Part shown: piece after piece, positions 45,341 to 55,224 of the stretch | How the letters are laid out: each line of letters begins with the position of its first letter | Numbering within the stretch: position 1 is the stretch's first letter | Assembly (NCBI GenBank): GCA_015143295.1 | Contig: CM026568.1 | Span: 21,582,607 to 21,646,606 of the forward strand | Source of the DNA: Tetracentron sinense | Lineage: Eukaryota; Streptophyta; Magnoliopsida; Trochodendrales; Trochodendraceae | Direction: 5' to 3' | DNA length: 64,000 bases | The notes under the pieces: model-generated | The model's input: the letters and a program-made list of their open reading frames with translations, nothing else | Databases searched by the model: none | Told to the model about the DNA's origin: nothing | Translations under genes and position numbers: made by a program

Positions 45341-48300
45341 GAGTAAGTAGGCACTAATTGGATTATGTTTATTTCAATTTCAGGCTTGAAACGGTGTCGT
45401 AAAAGCTGTAGAGTGAGATATTTGAACTATCTCCGGCCAAATATCAAGCGTGGACAGTTCATGGTAGATGAAATTGATCTAATTCTCAGGCTTCATAAGC
45501 TCCTAGGCAACAGGCAAGTGCAAAGGTTCAAGAGTTCTTAATTGGCTAATTTTTACGTGATTAAATTTGGTTTGAGTGATTAAGACTCTAAGGGGCATAA
45601 AATCTCACCTCTAACCTATGGAAAAAGAATCCTTGGTTTGAGGGGGTATGGAATCCAAACATTGGGGGTACATGGTATATAGTATAGGGCTCAGGATCCT
45701 CTCGAGTTCAAACGGGGATACTCTCTCCGGTTTGAACCCCTAGAGGTCGCCACGTGTCTCCTTTGACACTCCTTAACCATGGGTAAGGTTCACCCACCCC
45801 TAGGGTTCACCCATCCATCCTTGGTTTTTTTTTTTTTAATATTAATTCTTTTTTTAAAATTAAAAACTGTTTTTAATATTAAAAAAACTCTAAAAACAGT
45901 TTTTTTTATTTAAAAAATAATAATTAATATATAAAAAAACCAAGGAGGGGTGGGTGAACCCTAGGGGTGGGCGAACCTTACCCATGGTTAAGGGGTGTCA
46001 AAGGAGACTTGTGGCGACCTCTAGGGATTCAAACCGGTCTTCCTGGTTTGAACTCGAGTGAATTCTGAGCCATAGTATATACTATATGGGAAGTGCCCGA
46101 TTGAAAATCCAACGGTACCAAAACATCAAGTGGGACCTATTATTTAATGCATGTGCACCTTGACGCGGTTGGATTTTTAATTGGATGGCCTAGCTCTCTA
46201 TAGTACTTACTATGGAGAGTTTTAAATCACTTTCCATACTATATATATTCCCAAATTCAGCTTACTAGGCACTTCAATCGTCCGCGAACATCAAATAAAT
46301 TAAATTCTTTGTATACAATTAGAATAGTTTATGAACAATTTAACTATGTTTACTACTCCATTAGCACCGGTGATCTAGTCCTCCATAGCAATGGGACTCA
46401 TGGCAGGGTGAAGTACAAGAGAGTAGCTACCTTTAAGGATCACTATAACAAAAATAAAAGGGTGGTAACCTTGAGTGTTAATATTCGTTATTACATACTG
46501 TATCTTACAAATTTGATTCAGAAATGCTAGTCGCAGTCTTCCAAAGATGCGAGGTGGTGGCAACAAGTGTCATTGCATCCATTATGCATATTTGGAAAAA
46601 ATTGACTTAATTTGATTTGGAAATGCTAGTTGCACTCTTCCAAAGATGCAAGGTGGTGGCAACAAGTGTCATTACACCCACTCTGCATATTTGGAAAAAA
46701 TTGACTTAAAATCTTGGGCTAGTACTCCTCGATTTGATTTAACAAATTAATAAGATAAAAGGAAATAAAACAATGTATAAACGTTATTAAATCCCTGAAT
46801 TATAAGGATAATTGTCATTTCCGAGGGACAGACAATTAATAAATACCATTATTTTATGGGAAGTGATTAGAAACACTCGATACCTGGATAGTATGTACTA
46901 TCGAGTATCGAGTGTGTGAGCGTTAGATTTGGACTCATCCAGATGATCACAAACTCTTGAGCCGTTATTCAAGTCGGTTTAGACTTTAGAGTTGCATACG
47001 GCTCAAGAGATGAAAGATCTCTTGATTTTTTTCCCTTTTTGGCTTTTGCAGACGTACACTGCCCTTCCTCTCCTCTTTGTCAACCTGATCAAGTGTCCAA
47101 GTCCTTCTAGTCAATTGACATTGAATTCTTTAAGTTCAATTGCACCCATAAGTCAAACACGTATCTCTTTTAAACAATATTAAGTGAAGGACTTAATATT
47201 TATTAACTCTTAGATTCAATTGATCTAACTTATTTATTAGAAAAAAAATATTAATCAACTTCAAGGGTTAAAATTTTTTTCACAAGAGATTTTCTTTTCA
47301 TATTTAATCCTGGGTTAATATTAACCCTTATGGAAAAAATATTGACACATTAAACGTGGTTAAGATTTACTAACTCTTAAGATTCAACAATCTATCTTTA
47401 ACTATTAGAAAAGATATTAACCCTCGGGGTTCATTTTTGTTAAATAAGTATTATTTCTGGTTAATATTAACCCTTTAGGGGAAAAATAGGAAAGAAGGGT
47501 ATGAATCTTAACTCAAGGTTAGATGCTTTAACCTTTAAAGGGAGTTACACATTAATTTGTTTCTAAAAACTAAGGTTAGATATTTTAATTCCAACGATTA
47601 GTGAATCTTAACCACAGTTAAAGGGAACATGTTAGTTTTTTTAAGAAATTTATAAAAACCAAGGTTAGATGTTATAACTCTAAGGGTGAGTGATTCTTAA
47701 CCACAGTTAAAGGGAGTTGAAAAGGGGACATGTTAATTTTTTTTATTTTAAAAATCAAGGTTAGATACTTTATTCCTAAGGGTGTGAATCTTAACCACAA
47801 TTAAAGGGAATTAAAAAGGGGACACACTAATTTTAAAAAAATTCAAGGTTAGATGCTTTATTCCTATGGGTGTAAATTTTAATCATAGTTAAAGGGAGTT
47901 AAAATGAGACAAATTAACCACAAGCGTTAAAACTTGTTAACCATATATTAAGGGCGGCATTGAAAGGCTTTGTGAGGTTATGAACTATCTAGAGGGTATA
48001 ATAGTCATTTTACTAACCCTAACAAATAAAAGTCTTAACAAAAGTAAGGGTTGTGATTGGTTTTAAGGGTTGTGATTATTGTTTGTCCAACGTTGCAAAA
48101 CCATGAGTTGATTTGCAAAGTAGTTAGAATGTAGTAACTGATATGCAAAACTTCATTTTTGTCTCATGTGGGCTTTAGGCCTTCTGCAACTGTAAGCCGA
48201 CTTCAATAGCTAGGCTTTCTTAGAGCATTCCTAGCAGCCTCACTAAATTTTACTCACCAAAATAACCGAAACTCACATTTTCTTATTTTAGCTATCATAT

Positions 48301-50274
48301 GTTTTTAAAGCACTCCCATCAGTCTCACCAAAATAGTCAAAACTCACATTATTATATTATTTGTGTGGGATCATAATAATACGAATGGAGAGAGAAATCT
48401 TTATTTTATTATTTATGTGAGACCACAATAAAAGAAGGGAGAGAAATATATAGCTTTGGTAAAAAGGCTGGTGGAGACTCTTTTTAAGCATTTTTTAGTA
48501 CTTTGACTTACTAAAATAACTTTTTGGTTATTTTGGTGGGGCTGTTAGGAATGCTCGTACTAAGGAAACAACCGGCTCAAGACTTGAGAGTTTCCATCAG
48601 TTTGCAATCATCTTGAGGACATCTAACGGTCACAAATTCAATAGTACACTTCCCTTATTGTATATATGGGCATTATTTATCAATATCTTGCTATAAAGCT
48701 GTTATTTATGGTTAGAAGCATCTTAAGCATACTCTCAGAATCCCTACTCTCATCATTTTTAGAAAAAAATTAACTAGAAAATAAAGGAGGTTTGATTGGA
48801 GGGATAACAGACCCAACCCAAATATGCCTACAAAATGAGCAATAGTTCACCCGTGGACGAGGAGCGAACTGTTGCTCCTTGCTTTCACAAAGCCCCTTGA
48901 GCTGGGCTGGTTAAATTTTTTTGACCTCTATTGTTAATTTTTTTGACCTCTATTGTTAATTTTTTTTCTCTGAAAACTAAGGGTAGATGAGTGAATCCTA
49001 GAAGTAAGTGAATCTTAACCATAGTTAAAAGGAGTTTAAAAAAGGGAACATGTGACTAGAAAAGGAGAGCCGAGAAGCCCTCCTTGCATCCCCGATCGAG
49101 GAAGTGATTATTTTCCCTACAAAATACCCTTCTTTTATTGTTAGGCATATTTTGGATTGTTCTGATTATCTTTTCACCGGACCTTTTGCTCATTATAAAT
49201 CTCTTTAGATAATAAAGCAAAATCAGATTTGCTTAATGGAGGAGTAACATGTGTCTCTTTTAACTCTATTTAACTATGGTTAATATTTTTAATCTTAGTA
49301 TTTTTTCTCTACCACACATGCGAACAGAGAGTTCAATTGCAATTGACTATGATCCTATCTCAGTCGTGCGCATAATCTAAAACTTGTTAAGAGTATGGAT
49401 GGTGAGAATATGCTTAGCATTCTTCTGAATTTTTTTTTTTTAGGCCTAATCATTCTTTTAACAGATAAAAAGGACCATACTAAATTTGTTTCTTCTGTTT
49501 TCTTGGAGATCAAATCATAGCCAATTGCGATTGAACTCGGGGAGAGTTCAATTGCACCCACAAGCTAACTCGTGTCCCTTTGAACCCTATTAATTGTGGT
49601 TAAGATTCACTAACCCAAAGGTTTCAACAATATAACCTTCATTTTTAGAAAAAAAATTAGCACTTAAGGGTTAAAAATTCTTAACTAAGTAAAATATTTC
49701 TTAACATTTTTTTCTTCTAAAACCAAGGTTATATTACTCCGAACCCTGCAAGTGAACTGGAGGGAGTTCAATCGCAATTGGCCGTGATTCGATCTCGTTT
49801 TGTTCTAGATGGTCATTAATTGCCGGTAGACTTCCGGGAAGGACAGCAATTGATGTAAAGAACTACTGGAACACTCACATCCAGAAAAAGCATGTTTCTC
49901 AGAGCGAAGAAGTGAAAGCTAACACCCAAGAAAATGAGGAGAATAAGGTTATAAAGCCCCGGCCTAGGACTTTCTCCAAAAATTCCCCATGGTTGAGGAG
50001 GAGGGAGACGACACCTGTGGAAACTAATCAACCGGGAGATGTAGTTGCACCCGAGGATTGGACGCAATTGTGGGAAAATTTGTTAGTTGGGAAGGAAGGG
50101 GAGAAAGGGAAATCTTGCTCCACTGTTGGGTCAGCTGGGGAGGAGTTTCTTACAGACCTTTGGGTTGAAGAAATAGAAGCAACGACAAAGGAAGGGGTCA
50201 GTACCTTTATGGAAGAAGGCAAAAGTGATTGGGATTGGGATGACTTTTGTTTTGATGTGAATCTTTGGAGCTGA
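45177..50274 (+). CDS. R2R3-MYB transcription factor, subgroup 6 (anthocyanin activator type)
   Basis: Exons 45177-45294, 45384-45513 and 49809-50274 join to 714 bp, 237 residues. Exon 2 is 130 bp, the usual size in R2R3-MYBs. R2 is residues ~8-60 ([20 protein letters not shown] to [10 protein letters not shown]); R3 ~61-112 ([27 protein letters not shown]). The bHLH-contact signature [DE]Lx2[RK]x3Lx6Lx3R is complete ([20 protein letters not shown]). KPRPRTF, the subgroup 6 motif, follows R3; the tail is acidic and ends [15 protein letters not shown]. Family members enter the nucleus, join bHLH and WD40 partners and switch on anthocyanin genes. The ANDV box of typical members reads AIDV here. 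Intron 1 is GT-AG (89 bp); intron 2 is GC-AG (AG|GCAAGT) and 4.3 kb long, full of MITEs. Whether it is expressed is unknown, given the upstream exon-1 duplicate. Confidence 0.9.
45688..46071. mobile_element. Mutator-like MITE in MYB intron 2
   Basis: 384 bp; 9-bp flanks ATAGTATAG (45679-45687) and ATAGTATAT (46072-46080), 8 of 9 identical. Ends GGCTCAGGATCCTCTCGAG and, from the right, GGCTCAGAATTCACTCGAG. The arms are very similar to those of the promoter copy at 44152-44546, including CCACGTGTCTCC. Confidence 0.87.
46088..46235. mobile_element. Short Mutator-like MITE (GGGAAGTG family) in MYB intron 2
   Basis: 148 bp with a perfect 9-bp TSD ATACTATAT (46079-46087 and 46236-46244). Ends GGGAAGTG and CACTTTCC. 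Internally palindromic around ATTGAAAATCCAACGGT. It landed in the TSD of the neighbouring MITE. Confidence 0.85.
46245..46857. repeat. Intron 2 sequence with a ~100-bp tandem duplication
   Basis: 46515-46610 and 46618-46710 are near copies (GAAATGCTAGTCGCA(G/C)TCTTCC, GGTGGTGGCAACAAGTGTCA, GCATATTTGGAAAAAATTGA). The rest is AT-rich with nothing recognised. Confidence 0.75.
46858..48654. mobile_element. Large GGGAAGTG-family Mutator-like element with nested insertions
   Basis: Ends GGGAAGTG and CACTTCCC with 9-bp flanks TTATTTTAT (46849-46857) and TTATTGTAT (48655-48663), 8 of 9. The subterminal arms pair (CACAAACTCTTGAGCCG against CGGCTCAAGACTTGAGAG). The middle (about 47130-47960) holds several degraded copies of the CACGTG-type MITE arms (TTAACCACAGTTAAAGGGAG repeated), and a PIF-like MITE at 48223-48556. 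Confidence 0.68.
48223..48556. mobile_element. PIF/Harbinger-like MITE in MYB intron 2
   Basis: 334 bp, a relative of the MITE at 23147-23610: GAGCATTCCTAGCAGCCTC to GGGGCTGTTAGGAATGCTC. Flanks TTA and GTA, so the 3-bp TSD is imperfect. Confidence 0.75.
48655..49505. other. MYB intron 2, with MITE arm fragments
   Basis: Contains a duplicated TTTTTTTGACCTCTATTGTTAA (about 48918-48960), a partial MITE arm with GTGAATCTTAACCATAGTTA (49010-49060) and another (49255-49365, CAATTGCAATTGACTATGAT). No coding sequence. Confidence 0.5.
49506..49796. mobile_element. Mutator-like MITE abutting the MYB exon 3 splice site
   Basis: 291 bp; ends GAGATCAAATCATAGCCAAT and ATTGGCCGTGATTCGATCTC; 9-bp flanks GTTTTCTTG (49497-49505) and GTTTTGTTC (49797-49805), 7 of 9 identical. 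Its right end is 12 bp before exon 3 (49809), so the duplicated target supplies the pyrimidine tract of the acceptor (GTTTTGTTCTAG). Confidence 0.83.
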
Positions 50275-50521
50275 TTAGGTCACAAGTCATTTTCTACCTT
50301 ACGAAAATGAATTGTAGTGTTCTATTTCCATTTATAGTTTTGTTCTTGGTAAACTCAATCATATCACAAGGCAAGGACTGAAGGCTCCATTTATAGTTGA
50401 TAAGCGACTCTCAATGCATTTGGGTTTTGCTTGATGAGTTAAAAAATCAGTTTAAATAGAAAAATCCTATGCACGTCTCCATAGCCTTTTGCACGTTGCA
50501 ACTCTACAACAAACTAACGTT
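50275..50521 (+). other. 3' flank / probable 3' UTR of the MYB gene
   Basis: About 250 bp between the stop codon and the solo copia LTR. No strong poly(A) signal is obvious; nothing else is seen. Confidence 0.4.
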
Positions 50522-51559
50522 TGTACTTACTCTTATTGATGTTTCCCAATCATCTTGGCTCCTTCGCCTGGACCATCTATTGCTCTCTCTCTCTCTCTCA
50601 ATTTTGTTATCATTCACAACGTGTTCGGTAATGAGGAGAGGGTAAAGACCAATGTTTGTCCGGAGCGCAAAAGCCTCTAACAAATAAAGTGAATGGATGC
50701 TATGATAAACAAAATTACAATAGGCAAGAATTACGTGGTTCACTCATCACTACATCACACTTGAAAAATTCCAGATATACTTCTACTAAGCTAAGAGAAG
50801 ATTACAAGAGAACATATAAACAAGAATGCACGCTTCAAAGACTCTACCACAACCCTTGAAAGGCTCTCACACAGCCCACAATTCTTTGTTCACTTTCCCA
50901 ATCCAAATCAAAGCCGAATCTCTACAACGAATCATTTCACGTATAAGGGAATCATTCCGTATCCTTTGAGGTGTAAGGATACCAACCATTCCATAGGAAT
51001 TCGTTGCCACCGCTCGAGTGGCTTCCCGTCTCCGCCCCATAGAACCAAAAATTGTTGAATCCATCACCAACCGCTCGAGCAATTCCTGTCTCCGCCCGAG
51101 CGATTTTCCGTAGATCTGGATTCCTAATTCCTTTCGTGAGTCCTTTCGGGTATAAGGACAAACCAACACTCGATCCCACATCAAGAGTGCACCACGAATG
51201 AATACTCTCCACCATTGAGAGTACACCGAGATAAGCCGTGAATACGCTCTTCTTACTCGAGACCTAACAAGAGTTTTCCATGGGAGATGTCTTCTCTCTC
51301 CATGGTAACCCTACCACACACCTCACATCCTTGACTTCCTCTCCTCCTCTTGGTTGGTTGTTTCCTTGGTTAGTCACCACCCTAAGCTTATTTATAAGCA
51401 AAGAAAGAATACTAACCCAATTAGAATTGCCCAATAATTCTAATTCTAAACATATTAGGAATCCCAGAATTCTAATCCCGACAGGTAACTTCTAAATCTA
51501 ATATAATTACACCCAAAATAGGATTTCTCCCAAAATAGAATTCTAGGTGATTCCCAACA
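50522..51559 (-). mobile_element. Solo Ty1/copia LTR downstream of MYB
   Basis: 1038 bp; on the minus strand it begins TGTTGGGAATCACC and ends GAGTAAGTACA, giving TG...CA ends. Flanks ACGTT and CCGTT (4 of 5). Internal phrases such as AATTACGTGGTTCACTC are typical of copia LTRs. No second LTR or coding region; ORFs within it are not genes. Confidence 0.7.
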
Positions 51560-51564
51560 CCGTT

Positions 51565-52765
51565 AACATCCATGGATTTGTTATGACCAAGCTACAATGC
51601 CAAATCCAATGAAATTTGAAGAGTTACATACTAGCATCCTATAAAAATATATAGAGAAACGACCCTAGTGTGAGCATGGATTTTTACCTCACTCTCACAA
51701 AATGTTTGTTTGACTGAGAGTGGCCACTTATTCAATCTTAGGAATAGGTCTTGGGTATCTGTTCATTTGGATAAGGCAAATGGTCTGATCAGAGTTAGAG
51801 TAACGGTTCGATTAAGCCTTGTGAAAGGTATTAGGCACCCTAGAACCCCCGTTTTATAACGGTTACCTACTCCCTAAACTTAAACCAAAGTTTAATCTCA
51901 ATATTAATTAAAATGTCCAGAGTATTTAAGAGAAGGCTAATCCAAGAAATATAGAAAGCTAGATGTTTAGGGTCGAACCCGGATAGGGTTGCCTACGTAC
52001 TCACAAGGTGAGATCAAACCAAGCGTAGTTCTGGTACATGGGCCCGTGCCAAGGCTAAGGGGTGTGCGTGTGTGCATAAGGGCGGCTTAGGGGTCTAGCC
52101 CGAAGGGCTAGGGTTTAGTTGACCGAGGAGGTCAAGTACTCAGGGGTGAGGTCTAACAGTAGTTAGAAGGGTGTAACTAAGGTTAAGGACTAACCCTAGT
52201 TAGGAAATAACCTAGTGAGTCTCTTTTTGGGTTTTTTTTTGGACTTTGCATATTTTGTGATTTTATGTGATTTAAGGGTATGTGCAAACTAACCATGGTT
52301 AAACTAGCCAAGGTTGAGTTAACCATGGTCAAGGATCAATTATGGTCAAGGGGAAGATAGCAAGTCAATGTTTTTTGGTCTTTTTTGAATTATATATTTT
52401 TTTGGATTTTATGTGGATTTTTCAAAAGGGGGTAAGCTTAACCAAGGTTAAAGGTTAACCGGGGTTGAACTAACCCCGATTAGAAGGTAAGGTCAGGGGT
52501 CTCAATGGGCTTGGCAGACATGGCAGGGCCTTAATGGGCCTAGGCCTTAGTGCAAGGCTTCTGTAAGCACCCAATTTTTACACCCTATATAACCATGGTT
52601 AACCTCTGTTAACCATGGTTGTCCCTGACTGAACCCTAGTAGCCCTAGATAAACCCTAAAACCTTAGGTTCAAATCACATGGGCATAAGGCCCATTTTAA
52701 ATAAAAGTATCTAAACCATAGTTTAACCCTAGGCTAACCCTAGTTGAACCCTAGGACTAACCCTA
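51565..52765. other. Older repeat into which the chromovirus inserted, left part
   Basis: No gene. Phrases such as GTATTAGGCACCCTAGAACC resemble a plant LTR-retroelement. 52100-52760 is dense in AACCATGGTTAA and AACCCTAG words, and similar words resume at 62654, so both flanks probably belong to one older element. Its class is not determined. Confidence 0.45.
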
Positions 52766-52770
52766 TGTAT

Positions 52771-55133
52771 TGTCACGCCCCAAAATACCCCCTAGGAGTT
52801 TTGGGATATTTTAGATGTGACACTTCGTACCTGCCAAACCATCCTGTAATGCACAAGATAAACACAGTACTAAACAATGATAATCAGAGCGCGGAAGCTA
52901 AACATAATTTACGGAAGCGAAAACTAAATTTTTCTTTTCTTTATAATGATCCAAAATGTAGTATTTCAACTTAACATAAATACAAAACACGCCTAAGTCT
53001 AAGGTGGACAGGCCCACCTATCAAAATATCAAAATACATAAGACCCAATACTTTCTCGATCAATAGTCACCCCCGTGGGGCCAATGGTCTAAGTCTCTCG
53101 CCTCCGCCTGAGGCTCGACTACTAGATCCTCATACGGTTCTTCCTCCCCGTAGTCCTCCTCTATCCAAGGACCCTGATCACATATGTCAAGAGGGGCTCG
53201 CGCACCTGCCGACATGAAAGTACGGCTGAGCATGGAATACTCAGCGAGTACAAGCTACTAGCTAGCCATAATAATAATAACATACGTAATAGTAATACCA
53301 TATAAAGCAGTAATAGAAGTATCACAAACTAAACAGTGTTTGGCATGGTACAATACAATCATCTAAAAGTGCGTGCATGAATGCAAAAACACTGATAAAA
53401 CCCAAGCTTGAAACCCATGTCCTGTCTCGATATGCCTCGTAGAACTCATGTATGCGTGCATGCATGAATGCATGATCATCATCTTGTAAACTTTCATCTT
53501 GTAACTTATGAGCCAGAGGCTAGCACCCGAATCTCTCTGGGCTGCCAACCTCCTTGATATGCAATGCACTTGTGAGCCAGAGGTTAGTACCCGAATGTCC
53601 ATAGGCTACCAAGCTCCTTGATATGCAATGTTTGGTTTTCTTGTGAGCCAGAGGCTAGTACCCGAATCTCCCTGGGCTACCAACCTCCTTGACAATAGGT
53701 GATTTTTATTACTTGTTTAGTTTTCTTGTGAGCCAAAGGTTACACCCGAATTTTCCCTGGGCTACCAACCTCCTTGACGTGCAATATTTTCTTGTTGTTT
53801 ATTATATGCACATGCTTTTGAAATCTCGGTTCATGCTATCATGCGTGCTCGTGTACGTGTCAATAGTGACAATCATGATAATGAGGATAACCAAGATACG
53901 GCATTACAATTCAATTCATGATATGAACATAGGTAACTTAAGTAGTTTGCATAACATTTGATCAATTTATCATTTATAGGAACGCATGCATAAAACCCAT
54001 TTCTATATTCTTCATTGAGATCATTTATTCATAGTTTAGGTATTTTGTCAAACACTTTCATACATTATTCCTTAGTAGTTTATCTCCTTCTTTTAATGCA
54101 TATTTTCCATTCAATCACACAATTGTAAGTTTGTTATTTGTACAATGCCCATCCTCCATTTTCCAATCCACAACCCACACATCATACATCACACATTCGG
54201 CATCCAATCGCCGTATCCAACCTCCATCCAAGCATCCCTACCCTTTCTTTATCTTGTTTATATTTATTATAGACGACACATTTTGCAAGGAATAAAACAT
54301 ACTAACAAGAATCATATTTCATAAGGAAAACCTAGATTTATTGCTAGGGTAAGTTAGTAGGGTGTACTAACTTTAAATCAAGGCTTGATCTTGGTTGTAA
54401 ACCTTGATTGGAGCTTCCACTTGAAAAGAGGAACCCTTTGCTTGAAGGAGACTTGTGTTGGGGAAGAAACCCCTTTCAAAAACGTGAGTGAGTGCTGCCC
54501 TAGCTTGGAGAATGCACCCCACCCGAGCTTGAGCCTTGAACTTGAAGCAATCCAAGTTGAGGATGATCTAGGGTTCTTAAACCCCCTTTGATTTCTCCTC
54601 AAAAACAAAACCCTAGGTTAGAGTTTCTTCTCCTCTCTCAAAATCTCATAAGTATGGTAAATGAATCCCTAAGGCTCGTGCAAGCCTTAAGAAGAAAGGG
54701 TTTAACCCCCAAAAGACGAAAAAGCCCTTAATGAAATTTCTGCAAAAACGCGAAGACCGAGCGATCGGTGGTTATGACCGATCGATCGGTTGCCTACCGA
54801 GCGATCGGTTGATTGACCGAGATCTCGGTCAAAAATCAACTCTCTGGAAAATTTCCCCATACAAATTTTTCGACAAGTCGATAGCCTCCGATCGATCGCT
54901 CCATGAACCGAACGATCGGTGCTCTGCTGGTCCCGACGGTTTTGGCCATATCTTTTGACTCGTTCGTCTGATTTTGACGATTCAACTTGCGTTGGATTCG
55001 TCTCTCGAAAACGCACATTTCTAACGTTTCAGAATTTCCGATTTCTCTACTATTTATTAATTAGACTACGCGGAAGGCCATTCAACTACGAAATACTTAT
55101 TCATTTAAAGATGGAAAAGTCTGGGGTGCTACA
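52771..55133 (-). repeat. 3' LTR of the chromovirus
   Basis: 2363 bp. Holds a four-unit minisatellite (about 53508-53790, GTGAGCCAGAGGCTAGTACC) and a cluster of CCGATCGATCGG-like palindromes (54748-54920). It lacks the CAGTTTTGGACCGATCGATC segment present in the 5' LTR. Confidence 0.93.
53508..53790 (-). repeat. LTR minisatellite, four units (3' LTR)
   Basis: Units start near 53508, 53572, 53643 and 53728, each with GAGCCAGAGG(C/T)TAG, GGCTACCAACCTCCTTGA and, mostly, ATGCAATG. The same array is at 60996-61278 in the other LTR. Confidence 0.9.
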
Positions 55134-55145
55134 TTCTCCCCCCTT
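55134..55145 (-). other. Polypurine tract of the chromovirus
   Basis: On the minus strand AAGGGGGGAGAA, immediately before the 3' LTR. This is the plus-strand DNA primer site in reverse transcription. Confidence 0.85.
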
Positions 55146-55224
55146 ACAAAAATTTCATCCCCGAAATTTGGACGATACATACATGCACAAAATCAAAAAA
55201 AAATTACAAGCCATATGCACAAGT

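Noticed and set aside
50867..51226. Minus-strand ORF of 119 residues
   Set aside because: Lies inside the solo copia LTR 50522-51559 and overlaps another open frame; no recognisable domain.
52100..52770. AACCCTAG-rich stretch resembling CCCTAAA telomere repeat
   Set aside because: Words are AACCCTAGG and AACCATGGTTAA without regular 7-bp spacing; similar words continue beyond the chromovirus, consistent with an older dispersed repeat.
53508..53790. Regularly spaced direct repeats that might suggest a CRISPR array
   Set aside because: Whole units repeat with no unique spacers, inside a plant LTR.
53363..53961. Identical ORFs in both chromovirus LTRs (also 60851-61449)
   Set aside because: They are duplicated because the LTRs are duplicated, and overlap the LTR minisatellite; no domain and no start context.
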